Positions 50,568 through 51,026 of a stretch of 51,026 bases of DNA are shown piece by piece. The stretch is from Paracoccaceae bacterium (lineage in GTDB: Bacteria; Pseudomonadota; Alphaproteobacteria; Rhodobacterales; Rhodobacteraceae). Below the pieces are notes generated by a model. The model saw only the letters and a program-made list of their open reading frames with translations, did no database searches and had not been told where the DNA came from. The DNA is taken from NCBI GenBank assembly GCA_007134865.1, contig SLJW01000095.1:1-51026 (forward strand). The letters are read 5' to 3'. The position numbers and the translations under genes were made by a program. The stretch's first letter is position 1; every line of letters starts with the position of its first letter.

Positions 50568-51026
50568 ATGCTCGATACCCATCCAGATCCAAAGTCAGAC
50601 GAGGGCTATGTCACCGCCGACGGTCGCAAGATCGGTGGCGTGGCGATGGAGATGAAGAACATCACGTTGCGCTTCGGTGGGGTGGTGGCGATCAAGGATA
50701 TCTCGTTCGACATCCGCTGGGGTGAAGTGCGCGCGATCATCGGGCCGAATGGCGCGGGCAAGTCCTCGATGCTCAATGTCATCTCGGGCTTCTACAACCC
50801 GCAGGAGGGTGAGATCATCTACAAGGGCTATCGCCGTCCGCGGATGCGCCCCTATCAGGTCGCCCGCACTGGTATTGCCCGGACCTTCCAGAACATCGCG
50901 CTGTTCGAGGGCATGTCAGTGCTCGACAACATCATGACGGGCAGGTTGCACCACATGAAGGCCAATCTGTTCCAGCAGGCGATCTGGTGGGGCAAGGCAC
51001 AGCGCGAGGAACAGGAGAACCGCGAG
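50568..51026 (+). CDS. livG: branched-chain amino acid-type ABC transporter ATP-binding protein, 5' part
   Basis: Runs off the window edge, so only the first 153 residues are present and it is missing from the ORF track in this frame. The start ATG 50568 follows GGGAGGCTCTGAGCA. The N-terminal 25 residues (MLDTHPDPKSDEGYVTADGR) are longer than in typical LivG. Walker A is GPNGAGKSSMLNVISGFY (about residue 61), and the LivG-type Q-loop region is ARTGIARTFQNIALFEGMSV. It should energise import of a branched-chain amino acid, amide or aromatic acid. The remaining permease and receptor genes are presumably downstream. Confidence 0.93.
   Translation, partial: MLDTHPDPKSDEGYVTADGRKIGGVAMEMKNITLRFGGVVAIKDISFDIRWGEVRAIIGPNGAGKSSMLNVISGFYNPQEGEIIYKGYRRPRMRPYQVARTGIARTFQNIALFEGMSVLDNIMTGRLHHMKANLFQQAIWWGKAQREEQENRE

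Overview
The window reads as a chromosomal segment of an alphaproteobacterium of the Rhodobacterales (Rhodobacteraceae/Paracoccaceae type). This rests on the gene content and order seen here. The complex I operon has small family-specific genes inserted between nuoE, nuoF, nuoG and nuoH, and NuoE carries a helix-hairpin-helix tail. birA, coaX and rnj follow nuoN. There is a ftsQ-ftsA-ftsZ block, a TRAP-TAXI transporter with a fused permease, and a short 'GAGTATTTGGGGCAAGA' intergenic repeat. Base composition is GC-rich throughout. I see no rRNA, tRNA or CRISPR array.

Layout. (1) 1-13340: NADH:quinone oxidoreductase operon, nuoE (3' end only) to nuoN. Six extra small or accessory genes lie in it: a DUF5337-like membrane protein, a DUF3291-like protein, a DUF5333-like secreted protein, a lipoprotein, a 75-residue coiled-coil protein, and the usual nuoJ/K spacers. 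(2) 13330-16583: birA, coaX and RNase J, tightly spaced after nuoN. (3) 16670-21184, minus strand: a capsule export/assembly group (kpsS, a Wza/KpsD-like lipoprotein, kpsC) with no inner-membrane ABC transporter genes in view. (4) 21360-24648: ribE and scpA-scpB, separated by a 998-bp element bounded by perfect 31-bp inverted repeats and carrying two small minus-strand genes of unknown function. (5) 24722-30117: an M20 amidohydrolase and a TAXI-type TRAP transporter, with several strong hairpins between genes. (6) 30404-33723, minus strand: an AI-2E-family membrane protein, a diheme cytochrome c, a cytochrome c' and hypoxanthine phosphoribosyltransferase. (7) 33805-36081: a RatA/Coq10-like START protein, a mosaic 385-residue unknown protein, a PLDc_N mini-protein and a cupin. 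(8) 36163-42589: murB, ddl, ftsQ, ftsA, ftsZ, closed by a clear rho-independent terminator. (9) 42772-45349: thiolase, a fumarylacetoacetate-hydrolase-family enzyme and a universal stress protein. (10) 45515-51026: a response regulator and a hybrid PAS histidine kinase (minus strand), divergent from an acyl-CoA synthetase, a small membrane protein and the start of a LivG-type ABC ATPase.

Most genes are ordinary housekeeping genes of this group. The part that best fits a poorly described system is the inverted-repeat element at 22027-23024. It has no transposase. It carries its own promoter-like sequence, a compact two-gene operon with overlapping reading frames, and a strong hairpin just after the second stop codon. 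The two products are a small soluble protein and a coiled-coil protein with one C-terminal membrane span. The other leads are the dispersed intergenic repeat (four copies seen), the composition shift inside the 385-residue gene at 34289, the long N-terminal extension of FtsQ, and the extra genes inside the nuo operon. Function for all of these is inference from sequence only.
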